A stretch of 64,000 bases of DNA from Aquabacterium sp. CECT 9606 (GCF_918741295.1 NZ_CAKKNB010000003.1:124001-188000); one strand, 5' to 3'; numbered from the stretch's first letter, positions 51,252 to 60,710 are shown. Notes: generated by a model not told the origin, from the sequence alone. A program made the numbers and translations.

Positions 51252-53231
51252 CTAAGCCGCGTCGGGATTGAGCTTTTCGATGGATTCGCTCAGTTCCAGC
51301 CAACGGTGCTCCAAGACTTCAACCTGGTCACTGACGATTTTGAGGCGCTTGCCCTGGTCAGCGCGCGCGGCAGCGGACAGTTTGGCATCGCCCAGCGCCG
51401 TGGTGAGGTCATCCCGCTCGGTGGTCAGCGTGGCCATCTGTTGCTCGACCTTTTTGAGGTCGTTCTTCAAGGGTTTGGCCTGTTCCAGCAGTTTCTGGCG
51501 GGCAGCTTGGTGGGCCTTGCGTTCATCGCCCGACGACTCTTTGGCCGCAGCCTTGATCTGCTGTTGCTTGGCAGCCTGCTTGCCTTGGTCGCGCGCCTTT
51601 TTGGCGGCTTGGGCCACCTGCTTGCTCTGCTCCTGCAGCCACTTCTGGTAGTCGTCCAGGTCGCCATCAAAGGGCTGGACGCCGCCGTGGGTGACCAGCC
51701 AGAACTCGTCGCACACCTCACGCAGCAGGGCGCGGTCGTGGCTGACGAGCATGACAGTGCCTTCAAAGCCGTTGAGCGCCATGCTCAGGGCTTCACGCGT
51801 GGTCAGGTCCAAATGGTTGGTGGGTTCGTCCAGCAGCAGCAGGTTGGGGCGCTGCCACACAACCAGCGCCAGCACCAGGCGGGCTTTTTCGCCGCCGCTC
51901 ATCAGGCCCACTGCCTGGTTGACCATGTCGCCAGTGAAGCGGAAGCTGCCCAGGAAGTCGCGCAGCTCTTGCTCGCGGCCTTGGGGGCCCAGGGTGCGGG
52001 CCAGGCGCACCATGTGTTCCAGCGGGCCTTCGTCCAGGCGCAGCACGTCCAGTTCTTGCTGGGCGAAGTAGCCGATGCTCAGGCCCTTGCCTTCGGTGAC
52101 GGTGCCTGAGATAGGTGGCTGCATGTGCGCCAGCGTCTTGACCAGCGTTGACTTGCCCTGGCCGTTGGCACCCAGGATGCCGATGCGCTGGCCGGGCATG
52201 ACCGAGCGGTTGATGTCGTGCACGATGACCGTGTCCTGGCCTTCTTCCGAGCGGTAGCCGCAGACCAGGTCAGACATGGCCAGCATGGGGTTGGGCAGGC
52301 TTTGCGGCTCGCGGAACTCGAAGTCGAAATCAGCGGCGCTGAGCACCGGTGCGATCTTTTCCATGCGCTCCAGGGCCTTGACGCGGCTTTGCGCCTGCTT
52401 GGCCTTGGAGGCCTTGGCCTTGAAGCGCGCGATGAACTTGCTCAAATGCGCAATGCGGTCCTGCTGCTTGGAGAATGCCGCGGTTTGCTGGCTCATGCGT
52501 TCGGCACGCATGAATTCGAAAGCCGTGTAGCCGCCCGTGTAGCGGGTCAGCTTGGCTTCGTCCAGGTGCAAGGTGACCTTGGTGATGGCATCGAGGAACT
52601 CGCGGTCGTGGCTGATGACGATCATCGTGCCTTCGTACTTTTGCAGCCAAGCCTCCAGCCAGACGAGGGCGTCCAAGTCCAAGTGGTTGGTGGGTTCGTC
52701 GAGCAGAAGCAGTTGCGAGGGGCACATCAGTGCGCGCGCGAGTTGCAGTCGCATGCGCCAGCCGCCCGAGAAGCTGTTGACGGGTGCTTCGAGCTGTTCG
52801 ACGGCAAAACCCAGGCCCAGCAGCAGGGCTTGGGCGCGGGCGGGCGCGTCGAAGTGGCCCACTTCGGCCAGCAGCGCGTGCGCTTCGGCCATGGCGTTGC
52901 CGTCTTCGGCTTGTTCGGCACGGTCGAGTTCTTCTCGAGCCTGCATCAGGCGGGCATCGCCTTGGAGCACGTATTCGGTGGCCGGGTCGTCGGTTTCCGG
53001 CATGTTCTGGGCCACTTCGGCCAGACCGCCTGGTTTCAGCCACGACGCGGGGATTTCTACATCGCCGGCATCGGGCTGCAAGCGCCCCGCCAGCAGCGAG
53101 AACAGGGAGGATTTGCCCGCGCCGTTGCGGCCGATGAGGCCCACTTTTTCGCCTGGGTGCAAGGTGGCATTGGCCTGCTGTAAAACGACCTTGGTGCCAC
53201 GCAGCAGGGTAATGTTCTTGATGACGATCAT
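51252..53231 (-). CDS. ABC-F ATPase (YheS-like)
   Basis: A 659-residue soluble protein with two ABC domains and no membrane part. Domain 1 has Walker A GLIGRNGAGKSSL, signature NSFSGGWRMRLQLARAL and Walker B LLLLDEPTNHLDLDALVWLE; domain 2 has GILGANGQGKSTL, GLMSGGEKARLVLALVV and LLLLDEPTNHLDLTTREAL. A charged linker between them (FKAKASKAKQAQSRVKALER) and a C-terminal coiled coil (about residues 555-655) are typical. ABC-F proteins act on the ribosome rather than in transport. The start ATG lies just before a structured intergenic block. Confidence 0.92.
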   Translation of the reverse strand: MIVIKNITLLRGTKVVLQQANATLHPGEKVGLIGRNGAGKSSLFSLLAGRLQPDAGDVEIPASWLKPGGLAEVAQNMPETDDPATEYVLQGDARLMQAREELDRAEQAEDGNAMAEAHALLAEVGHFDAPARAQALLLGLGFAVEQLEAPVNSFSGGWRMRLQLARALMCPSQLLLLDEPTNHLDLDALVWLEAWLQKYEGTMIVISHDREFLDAITKVTLHLDEAKLTRYTGGYTAFEFMRAERMSQQTAAFSKQQDRIAHLSKFIARFKAKASKAKQAQSRVKALERMEKIAPVLSAADFDFEFREPQSLPNPMLAMSDLVCGYRSEEGQDTVIVHDINRSVMPGQRIGILGANGQGKSTLVKTLAHMQPPISGTVTEGKGLSIGYFAQQELDVLRLDEGPLEHMVRLARTLGPQGREQELRDFLGSFRFTGDMVNQAVGLMSGGEKARLVLALVVWQRPNLLLLDEPTNHLDLTTREALSMALNGFEGTVMLVSHDRALLREVCDEFWLVTHGGVQPFDGDLDDYQKWLQEQSKQVAQAAKKARDQGKQAAKQQQIKAAAKESSGDERKAHQAARQKLLEQAKPLKNDLKKVEQQMATLTTERDDLTTALGDAKLSAAARADQGKRLKIVSDQVEVLEHRWLELSESIEKLNPDAA

Positions 53232-53336
53232 GGGAAGCGGAGACTCGGGATTCGGCCAGGGACGGCGCGGCAGTGTATCAAGGGCCGTTTTTTGGGGCTT
53301 TTGACGAGGCGTTTTTGGTGGGGTGCGCGAGGTGGG

Positions 53337-53526
53337 GATGAGGCGGTGGCTGGCAGGGCTCCTATGGTGGCGGTCCTCCGCTTTGCGAAGGACTGCTCTG
53401 CGGTGCTCACCCGGGGCGGGGATCGTCCGAAACTCGCCTTCGGCTCAAACAACGGACGATCCTTTTTCCGCCCCGGGCTCCGCTCCTCGACGACCCCGAA
53501 GTCGCCCTGCCAGCCACCGCCTCATC
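53337..53526. repeat. 190-bp nested inverted repeat with 23-bp perfect ends
   Basis: The ends (53337-53359 and 53504-53526) are perfect 23-bp inverted repeats beginning GATGAGGCGGTGGCTGG. Inside are further perfect pairs: CCCGGGGCGG at 53410-53419 with CCGCCCCGGG at 53468-53477, and GGATCGTCCG at 53420-53429 with CGGACGATCC at 53453-53462. The whole can fold into one long interrupted stem. No protein is supported. It resembles a small non-autonomous repeat element. Confidence 0.75.
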
Positions 53527-53591
53527 CCTGATCACCTCGCTGGTGGCGTGGCACGAAAAGAACCGTGCTGTGCCGCCAGCGGGGCGGAAAA

Positions 53592-53820
53592 GGGGCTGGT
53601 GCGGCCTCCGGCGGGGCGCCTGGGTGGGTGCTGAGAAGCACAGCGGCGAGGTGGGCGCGCGAAGCGCGCTTCGTCAACTGACTTGTCGCCGATGTTTGAA
53701 CGCAGCGCCTGAAAGGCGCGAAGTGAGTTTCGGCGACACCACCTCGGCGCGAGCATCGCAAGACAGTCCCGCATCGCGGGACCACCCACCTGAAGCCCCG
53801 CTGGAGGCCGCACCAGCCCC
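53592..53820. repeat. 229-bp nested inverted repeat with 26-bp ends
   Basis: GGGGCTGGTGCGGCCTCC and the following GGCGGGGC at 53592-53617 are inverted at 53795-53820 with one mismatch in 26 bp. Nested within are GGTGGGTG pairs, GCGAGGTGG-type pairs, TGTCGCCGA with TCGGCGACA, and small hairpins (GCGCCTGAAAGGCGC and TCCCGCATCGCGGGA). A further hairpin (about 53532-53578) joins the two large elements. No gene is supported here; open frames on both strands arise from the repeat's high GC. Confidence 0.72.
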
Positions 53821-53847
53821 CCGCCTCGCGTTACCAATAAAAGCGCA

Positions 53848-55344
53848 TCAGTCTTTGCTGGCCACCGCAACAGCAGGCGCCCAAGACCCACCCAAGGCAC
53901 GGATCAGCCCGACAGTCGAAGTAGCCCAAGCCCCCCGCAACTGCACCGCCTGCCGCTCAATGGCCAACAAGCTGCGCTGCGTGTCGATCAGCGTCAGGTA
54001 ACTGTCTTCACCAGCGCGATAACGCTTGTCGGCCAGGTCGGCCGAGCGGCGAGCCGAGACCACGGCCTCGTCCAGGGCTTCGGTCTGGCTGCGCACCGCC
54101 GACAGGCTGGACAGCTTGTCTTCCACATCGCCAAAGGCCGACAGCACGGTCTGGCGGTAGCTGGCCACCGACTCTTCCAACGAGGCCTCGGCGCGCGCGA
54201 TGTTGGCCTTGTTGCGGCCACCATCGAAGAGCGGCATCGACAGCACGGCGTTCACCAGCCAGGTGCGGGCGTCCCACTTGAACAAATCTGACAGCTCGTA
54301 AGAGGCATAGCCGCCATTGGCCGTCAGGCTCAGGGCCGGGAAGATGGCCGAGCGGGCCAAGCCGACACGTGAGTTGAAGGCCATCATCTGCGCTTGGGCG
54401 GCAGCCACGTCAGGACGGCGCTCCAGCAAGGCGGAGGGCAGGCCCGCTGGCACGGCTGGCACGGCAGCAGCCGCAGTCAGCGGTGCCGATGGCGCCGTGA
54501 ATGCGGCGGGCGCCTTGCCCAACAACAACGCCAGCGCATGCTCAACCTGCGCGCGGTTGCCCTTCAGGCCGCGTGCTTCGGCCAGGGTGGTGTTGTACTC
54601 GGTGCGGGCTCGCGCCGTGTCGAACTCGGAGATGTCGCCGGACTTGTAGCGCTTTTCGGTCAGCTGAAGGTTCTCGTTGCGCAAGCCCAGGGTGCGGTCC
54701 AGCAATTCGACTTCGGCATCCAGTGTGCGCAGTTGGAAATACGTTTGCGCCACATCGGCCTGCAAGGCCAGCAGCACCGATTGGTAGGCCGCCTCGGTGG
54801 CCGCCGCATCAAAGGTGGCGGCGTTGATGCTGTTGGCCACGCGCTGGAACAAGTCCACTTCGTAGCTCGCCGTCAGGCCGGAACGCCAGGCCGTGGCTGG
54901 ACCTGTGTTGGTGTTGGCGGGCAGGCCCAGATCGACTGCGCTGGATTTCTGGCGGCCGACGCCAAAGTTGACGCCGATCTGGGGCAAGCGGTCGGCCTGG
55001 CTGCTGTTCAGCGCAGCCCGTGCGGCCTTCACCCGAGCGGCGGCGGCCGCCAGGTTCGGGTTGGCCGCCAGGGCTTGCTCTTGCAGTTGGTTCAGGGCGG
55101 GATCGTTGAAGGCCAGCCACCATTGGCCACGCGTTTGGCCTTCAGCGGGCTCGGCGGCCTTCCACTGGCCTGCTGGGGCTGCGATGGCGGTGTCGGGCGT
55201 GCCTTCCTTGAAGCTGGCGGGCACCTCGAGCTTGGCCTGTGGTGGCGTGGGCGCGGTGGCGCATCCGGCCAACACCAGGGCGGCCAGCAAGGGCGCCAGG
55301 GCCAGGCTTCTTCGGTTCATGGTGTTTGTGTTTGGGCGATTCAT
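53848..55344 (-). CDS. RND outer-membrane channel lipoprotein (OpcM/OprC-like)
   Basis: A 498-residue outer-membrane factor of the NodT/OprM type. The signal has a lipobox, LAALVLAGC (Cys near residue 27). The repeat halves each hold a coiled-coil hairpin: NLAAAAARVKAARAALNSSQ and AYQSVLLALQADVAQTYFQL in the first, and LLERRPDVAAAQAQMMAFNS and ARAEASLEESVASYRQTVLS in the second. It forms the trimer that ends the efflux path. The start at 55344 has a GGAGG upstream; it is 2 bp after the RND pump stop. It is the last gene of the operon. Confidence 0.92.
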   Translation of the reverse strand: MNRPNTNTMNRRSLALAPLLAALVLAGCATAPTPPQAKLEVPASFKEGTPDTAIAAPAGQWKAAEPAEGQTRGQWWLAFNDPALNQLQEQALAANPNLAAAAARVKAARAALNSSQADRLPQIGVNFGVGRQKSSAVDLGLPANTNTGPATAWRSGLTASYEVDLFQRVANSINAATFDAAATEAAYQSVLLALQADVAQTYFQLRTLDAEVELLDRTLGLRNENLQLTEKRYKSGDISEFDTARARTEYNTTLAEARGLKGNRAQVEHALALLLGKAPAAFTAPSAPLTAAAAVPAVPAGLPSALLERRPDVAAAQAQMMAFNSRVGLARSAIFPALSLTANGGYASYELSDLFKWDARTWLVNAVLSMPLFDGGRNKANIARAEASLEESVASYRQTVLSAFGDVEDKLSSLSAVRSQTEALDEAVVSARRSADLADKRYRAGEDSYLTLIDTQRSLLAIERQAVQLRGAWATSTVGLIRALGGSWAPAVAVASKD

Positions 55345-55346
55345 GG

Positions 55347-58300
55347 TCAATGGGCCTCCAGGGGCAGTGCTGCCGCTGGCGCGGTCTTTGGCTTTTCAAA
55401 GCGCTGCGCGAATTTGCGCAGCAGCACGTAGAACACAGGGGTCAGGAACAGGCCGAACAGGGTCACGCCCAGCATGCCGGCGAACACGGCCACACCCATG
55501 GCATGGCGCATTTCCGAGCCCGCGCCGGTCGAGAAGACCAGGGGCACCACCCCCATGATGAAGGCGATGGACGTCATCAAAATGGGGCGAAGGCGCAGGT
55601 GGCAGGCCTCCAGCGCGGCTTCAACGATGCCCTTGCCCTGGTGTTCCAGTTCGCGTGCGAACTCGACGATCAGGATGGCGTTTTTGGACGCCAGCCCCAC
55701 CAGCACAAACAGCGCGATCTGCGTGAACACATTGTTGTCTCCATGCGTGATGTAGACACCCGCCAGTGCGCACAGGATGGACATGGGCACGATCAGGATC
55801 ACCGCCAGCGGCAGCGTCCAGCTTTCGTATTGCGCGGCCAGCACCAGGAAGACCAACAGCACGCACAAGGGGAACACATAGACCATGGTGTTGCCGGCCA
55901 GGATCTCCTGGTAGGTCAGGTCGGTCCATTCGATGCTCACGCCCTTGGGCAAGGTCTCCTTGGCGATCTGCTCCATGATGGCCTGCGCCTGGCCGGACGA
56001 CACGCCGGGGGCGGGGCCACCGTTGATGTCGGCCGCCACGTAGGCGTTGTAGCGTTGAACGCGGTCGGGGCCGTAGGAGTCGGTCACGGTCATCAGGCTG
56101 CCCAGGGGCACCATCTGGCCGGTGTTGCTGCGCGTCTTGAGCTGCGAGATGCCTTCGGCGTTGGCCCGGAAAGGCGCGTCGGCCTGCACGACCACCTGGA
56201 AGGTGCGCCCGAACTTGTTGAAGTCGTTGACGTACAGCGAGCCCAGGTTGATCTGCATCGTGTCGAAGATGCTGCCCAGCGGCACGCCCAACTGCTTGGC
56301 CTTGGTGCGGTCCACGTCGGCGAACAATTGCGGCACGTTGATCTGGTAGCTGCTGAACACGCCGGCCAGTTGTGGCGTCTGCCAGGCCTTCATCTGCAGG
56401 GCCATCACGCCTTTGTACAGCTCGTCGTAGCCCACGTTGCCGCGGTCTTCCACGAACAGCTTGAAGCCGCCGATGGTGCCCAGGCCGTTCACCGATGGCG
56501 GCGGGAAGACCATGATGAAAGCATCTTGAATGGCACCCAGGCGCTTGTTCACTTCAGCAGCGATCTCGTTGCCCGACAGACCAGGGCCTTTGCGCTTGGC
56601 GAAGTCGTCCAGCGTGTAGAACACGATGCCGGCGTTGGGGGCGTTGGTGAAGCCATTGATCGACAGGCCTGGGAAGGCCACCGAATCGCTCACACCGGGC
56701 ACGCTCTTGGCGATGTCCGACATGCGTCGGATCACGGCGTCGGTGCGGTCCAGCGAGGCGGCGTCAGGCAACTGCGCGAAGCCGACCAGGTACTGCTTGT
56801 CTTGCGCCGGCACGAAGCCCGAAGGCACGGCTTTGAAGACGAAGAAGGTGGCCACGCACAGCAGGGCGTAGACGAGCATCGTCACGGCCTTGCGATTCAG
56901 CACACCACCCACGCCTTTTGAGTAGCGGTGCGAGGCGCGGTCGAAGCCCCTGTTGAACACGCGGAAGAATCCACCCAGGGCCCAGTCCATGCCTTTGGCG
57001 AGCTTGTCCTTGGGCGCGTCGTGCGGCTTGAGCAGCGCGGCGGCCAGGGCAGGCGACAGGGTCAGCGAGTTGAAAGCCGAGATCACCGTCGAGATGGCGA
57101 TGGTCAGCGCGAATTGCTTGTAGAACTGCCCCGTCAGGCCGGCCACGTAAGCGATGGGCACGAACACGGCGCACAGCACCAGCGCGATCGCGATGATGGG
57201 CCCGGACACTTCCTTCATCGCTTGGATGGTGGCGTCGTGCGGGCTCAGGCCATTGGCGATGTTGCGCTCGACGTTCTCCACAACCACGATGGAATCGTCC
57301 ACCACGATGCCGATGGCCAGCACCAGGCCGAACAGCGACAGCGTGTTGATCGAGAAGCCGAAGCCCAGCAGCACCGCGAAGGTGCCCACGATGGAGACGG
57401 GCACGGCCAGCAAGGGGATCAGCGAAGCGCGCCAGGTTTGAAGGAAGACGATGACGACGATCACCACCAGCGCCACGGCTTCGATCAGGGTCTTGATCAC
57501 GGCCTCGATCGAGGCGCTGACGAACTGCGTTGGGTCGTAGACGATGGTGTATTCAACGTCGGCCGGAAAGTCGCCTTTCAGCTCGTCCATGACCTTGCGC
57601 ACGTCGGCCGACAACTGCAATGCATTAGCGTTGGGCGCCTCGAAAATGCCCATGCCGATGGCTGGCTTGTTGTTCAGCAGCGAGCGCAACGCGTATTGCT
57701 GCGCGCCCAGTTCGATGCGGGCCACGTCGCGCAGCTTGGTCACGCCGCCTTCACCGCCCGTCTTGACGATGATGTCGCCGAACTGCTCTTCGGTCGACAA
57801 ACGGCCCGAGGCATTGACCGACAACTGGAAGGGCGAGCCGGTGTTGGGCGGTGCGCCCACCACACCCGCGGCCACCTGCACGTTCTGTTCGCGGATGGCG
57901 GCTACCACGTCGGCGGCGGTCAGGCCGCGCTGCGACACCTTTTGCGGATCAAGCCAGACGCGCATGGCGTAGTCGCCTGCACCGAAGACCTGCACATCGC
58001 CCATGCCTGGCAAGCGAGCCAGCTGGTCCTTGATGTTGAGTGTGGCGTAGTTGCGCAGGTAGACGTCGTCGTACGTGCCCTTGGGGGACAGCAAGTGCAC
58101 CACCATGGTCAGGTTGGGGGAGCTCTTGACCGTGGTCACGCCGATCTGGCGCACCTCTTCGGGCAAGCGGGGCAGGGCGCGCTGCACGCGGCTCTGCACC
58201 TGGGTTTCGGCCTGCTCGACGTTGGTGCCGATCTTGAACGTGACGGTGAGCGTGAGCGCACCGTCCGTTGTGGCCTGCGAGGACATGTAGAGCATGTTCT

Positions 58301-58523
58301 CGACGCCGTTGATCTGCTCCTCCAGAGGCGCGGCCACCGTTTCGGCGATCACCTTGGGGTTGGCGCCGGGGAACTGCGCACGCACCACCACCGAGGGCGG
58401 CACGACTTCAGGGTATTCGGAGATCGGCAGGCGGAAGATCGCGATGACCCCCGCGATGAAGATCAGGATGGACAGCACCGCCGCGAAGATGGGGCGGTTC
58501 ACGAAGAATCTTGAGAAGTTCAT
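55347..58523 (-). CDS. RND efflux pump permease (CeoB/BpeF/MexF-like)
   Basis: A 1058-residue inner-membrane drug/proton antiporter of the HAE1 family. It begins NFSRFFVNRPIFAAVLSILI and has twelve membrane helices with two large periplasmic loops. Helix 4 carries the proton-relay Asp pair in LVLAIGIVVDDSIVVVENVE, and helix 10 has the conserved Lys region. The sequence of helices 2-3 (QTWRASLIPLLAVPVSIVGT) is like MexF and CeoB. Pumps of this group in Burkholderia export chloramphenicol, trimethoprim and fluoroquinolones; the true substrates here are unknown. It is 12 bp from the adaptor gene. Confidence 0.94.
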   Translation of the reverse strand: MNFSRFFVNRPIFAAVLSILIFIAGVIAIFRLPISEYPEVVPPSVVVRAQFPGANPKVIAETVAAPLEEQINGVENMLYMSSQATTDGALTLTVTFKIGTNVEQAETQVQSRVQRALPRLPEEVRQIGVTTVKSSPNLTMVVHLLSPKGTYDDVYLRNYATLNIKDQLARLPGMGDVQVFGAGDYAMRVWLDPQKVSQRGLTAADVVAAIREQNVQVAAGVVGAPPNTGSPFQLSVNASGRLSTEEQFGDIIVKTGGEGGVTKLRDVARIELGAQQYALRSLLNNKPAIGMGIFEAPNANALQLSADVRKVMDELKGDFPADVEYTIVYDPTQFVSASIEAVIKTLIEAVALVVIVVIVFLQTWRASLIPLLAVPVSIVGTFAVLLGFGFSINTLSLFGLVLAIGIVVDDSIVVVENVERNIANGLSPHDATIQAMKEVSGPIIAIALVLCAVFVPIAYVAGLTGQFYKQFALTIAISTVISAFNSLTLSPALAAALLKPHDAPKDKLAKGMDWALGGFFRVFNRGFDRASHRYSKGVGGVLNRKAVTMLVYALLCVATFFVFKAVPSGFVPAQDKQYLVGFAQLPDAASLDRTDAVIRRMSDIAKSVPGVSDSVAFPGLSINGFTNAPNAGIVFYTLDDFAKRKGPGLSGNEIAAEVNKRLGAIQDAFIMVFPPPSVNGLGTIGGFKLFVEDRGNVGYDELYKGVMALQMKAWQTPQLAGVFSSYQINVPQLFADVDRTKAKQLGVPLGSIFDTMQINLGSLYVNDFNKFGRTFQVVVQADAPFRANAEGISQLKTRSNTGQMVPLGSLMTVTDSYGPDRVQRYNAYVAADINGGPAPGVSSGQAQAIMEQIAKETLPKGVSIEWTDLTYQEILAGNTMVYVFPLCVLLVFLVLAAQYESWTLPLAVILIVPMSILCALAGVYITHGDNNVFTQIALFVLVGLASKNAILIVEFARELEHQGKGIVEAALEACHLRLRPILMTSIAFIMGVVPLVFSTGAGSEMRHAMGVAVFAGMLGVTLFGLFLTPVFYVLLRKFAQRFEKPKTAPAAALPLEAH

Positions 58524-58535
58524 GGCGTGGTGTCC

Positions 58536-59741
58536 TTACTTCTGGGCGCCAGCCGCCGCGCCGGATGCGCCACCCGCTGGGCCATCCATCGGCACGACTT
58601 GAGGGGCCACAGGCGCGCCGGGGCGCACGCGTTGCAAGCCATCAACCACGATGCGCTCGCCCGCTTTCAGGCCAGAGCTGACCACGCGCAGGGTGCCCAC
58701 TTGCGTGCCCAACTGGATGGGCCGGTACTCGGCCATGTTCTTGTCGTTGAGCACATAGACAAACTTGCGGTTCTGGTCCGTGCCAATGGCGCGTTCGGCC
58801 ACCAGGGCCGATTCGGCGCCGGTGGGCGACGAGGTGCCCACCTGGACCCGTGCGAAGAGGCCAGGCGTCAACAGGCCGTCTTTGTTGTCGACCAGGCCGC
58901 GCATGCGCACGCTGCCGGCGACCGGGTCCACGCGGTTGTCCACGAACTCCAGCTTGCCCTCGTGTGGAAAGCCTTTTTCATTGGCCAAGCCGATGTGCAG
59001 TTTCATGGCCGCCGGGTTGGCGCGGGCCTGTTTGCCCAACTGCAGGTAGGTCGATTCGTCGCCATTGAAGCTCACGTACATCGGGTTGGCCGACACCACG
59101 GATGTCAGCACCGTGTTGCCATCGACCAGGTTGCCCACGGTGACTTCGGCCTTGCCGACGCGGCCATCGAAGGGCGCGCGGATGGTGGTCCATTCCACGT
59201 TCAGGCGGGCGGTTTGCAAAGCGGCCTGGTCGGCGCGCGCGGCGGCATCCAACTGGCGCACATTGGCGGTGCGTTCGTCATAGTCGCGCTGCGCAATGGC
59301 GTTGTCAGCCAACAGTTTTTTAGAGCGCTCTTGCTCGGTCTTGGCCAGTTCGGCCCTGGCTTGCGAGCCAGCCACGGCGGCTTCAGCCTGGGCCAGTGCG
59401 GCGCGGTAAGGGCGTGGGTCGATCACGAAGAGCACATCGCCCTTTTTGACCAGCATGCCGGGCTTGAGGTTGACGCTGTCGATGTAGCCTGACACGCGGG
59501 GACGCAGCTCGGCACGGTCGATGGCCTCGATCAAGCCCGAGAACTCGCGCTGCTCGGCCACGGGGCGCGACAGCACCTCGGCCACGCTCACGGGCATGGC
59601 TGGGGGGGCGCCGGCAGGGGTCGCGTGGGCATCTTGTTCCTTGCCGCAACCGCTAAGCAGCATGGTCAAAGCCGCCAGCATGGCCAGCGCGAAACCGGCT
59701 TGTGCCGGCCGTTTCAGGGAGGAGTCAAAAGTGGTCTTCAT
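58536..59741 (-). CDS. RND periplasmic adaptor (CeoA/BpeE/MexE-like)
   Basis: A 401-residue membrane-fusion lipoprotein with signal and lipobox LTMLLSGC (Cys near residue 32). The lipoyl-like part begins RAELRPRVSGYIDSVNLKPG and MLVKKGDVLFVIDPRPY, then a long helical hairpin (about residues 105-170) and TTIRAPFDGRVGKAEVTVGN. It links the inner pump to the outer channel. The ATG overlaps the hydrolase gene by 4 bp, so all four genes are one operon in the order hydrolase, adaptor, pump, channel. Confidence 0.93.
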   Translation of the reverse strand: MKTTFDSSLKRPAQAGFALAMLAALTMLLSGCGKEQDAHATPAGAPPAMPVSVAEVLSRPVAEQREFSGLIEAIDRAELRPRVSGYIDSVNLKPGMLVKKGDVLFVIDPRPYRAALAQAEAAVAGSQARAELAKTEQERSKKLLADNAIAQRDYDERTANVRQLDAAARADQAALQTARLNVEWTTIRAPFDGRVGKAEVTVGNLVDGNTVLTSVVSANPMYVSFNGDESTYLQLGKQARANPAAMKLHIGLANEKGFPHEGKLEFVDNRVDPVAGSVRMRGLVDNKDGLLTPGLFARVQVGTSSPTGAESALVAERAIGTDQNRKFVYVLNDKNMAEYRPIQLGTQVGTLRVVSSGLKAGERIVVDGLQRVRPGAPVAPQVVPMDGPAGGASGAAAGAQK

Positions 59742-60610
59742 GATTGGCTCGGTTTCTTGGAAGGGTTGGAACTGGAAGAGGATGGGGTTGCACGGTGTGC
59801 TGCAAGAAATGCGCTCAGCGCTGTCACGCAGGGGTCGTCGGCCGTGATCTCGCAGCGCTCGCTGACGTTGTTCACATCGGCAGGGGGCAAGGTGACCTGG
59901 TCGACCGAAATGCCGGCGTGCACCAGCTTGTTGGCATAGGCGCGCGCCTCGTCAGACAGCGGATCGCCTTCGGTGTGCATGATCAAAGCGGGGGGCAGCC
60001 CGGTCAGGCGGCTGGCCTGCAAGGGGCTGGCATAGGGGTGCAGCCGGTCAGAAGGGTGGGGCAGGTACGTGCGGTAGCTGCGCTCCAGGGCCTGGGCGAC
60101 TTCGGCGGTGTCGGGCTGGTCGGCGGCGTGGCGCATGGAGTCGCAGCGCATGCTGGCATCGAGCATGGGCATCACCAGCACCTGGCCGGCCAGCTTGGGC
60201 CCTTGGCGATCGCGGCAGACCAGGGCCGACACGGCGGCCAGATTGCCGCCAGCCTCGACGCCGCCGACAAACAGGTGCGTGCCTTTCCAGAACAGTTTGT
60301 TGCGGTGGCTGTGCGTGAGTGTCAACACGGCGTGCGCGTCTTCCACGGCGGCGGGAAAAGGGCGGTCGGGCGCGAGTGCGTAGCAGGGCGCCAGCATGTT
60401 GATGCCGCAGTTGTCGGCCAGCACTCGGAAGCAAGAATCGGTGGATTCGACATCAGAGACGACAAAACCGCCTGGGTGGAAGAACACCAGGAGCGCGTCG
60501 CTGGCCTTGCCGGGCGCACCGCGGTACAGCCGCAAATGCAGCGGCCCGCTGCTGCCTGGCCACTCGAAGATGGCGTCTGGCGCGTCTGGTTTGACGGCGG
60601 ATTGGGGCAT
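59738..60610 (-). CDS. LlpE-like alpha/beta hydrolase with degenerate catalytic residues
   Basis: A 290-residue protein of the hormone-sensitive-lipase group, with oxyanion motif FFHPGGFVV (residues 45-48). The nucleophile elbow, normally G-D-S-A-G-G, reads GGVEAGGN, with Glu at residue 119 in place of Ser. The acidic residue D216 is in EGDPLSDEARAYA, but the His of the H-G-F motif is missing (LPPADVNNVS). It should therefore lack normal esterase activity. Its place at the head of an RND operon matches llpE in Burkholderia ceo/bpe loci. It may act as a binding or regulatory protein, or be decaying. Confidence 0.82.
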   Translation of the reverse strand: MPQSAVKPDAPDAIFEWPGSSGPLHLRLYRGAPGKASDALLVFFHPGGFVVSDVESTDSCFRVLADNCGINMLAPCYALAPDRPFPAAVEDAHAVLTLTHSHRNKLFWKGTHLFVGGVEAGGNLAAVSALVCRDRQGPKLAGQVLVMPMLDASMRCDSMRHAADQPDTAEVAQALERSYRTYLPHPSDRLHPYASPLQASRLTGLPPALIMHTEGDPLSDEARAYANKLVHAGISVDQVTLPPADVNNVSERCEITADDPCVTALSAFLAAHRATPSSSSSNPSKKPSQS

Positions 60611-60675
60611 GCGGAGTCACTGCGGATGGTGAAAGAGGATGCAACTGTATTTGTTTGTGGCTTGCCGATAAACTG

Positions 60676-60700
60676 CCTGAATTTGAATTGACTGTTCAGG
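60676..60700. promoter_or_regulatory. Candidate LysR-type binding site in the efflux divergent region
   Basis: CCTGAA and TTCAGG are perfect inverted arms separated by 13 bp, in the 100-bp region between the hydrolase and LysR genes. This has the size and spacing of a LysR recognition site and lies 11 bp before the LysR ATG. Confidence 0.55.
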
Positions 60701-60710
60701 AATATGAACA

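Noticed and set aside
53543..54001. 152-codon plus-strand open frame in the palindromic block
   Set aside because: It runs through the inverted repeats into the antisense of the outer-membrane channel gene and has an Arg/Ala-rich composition typical of GC-rich non-coding DNA.
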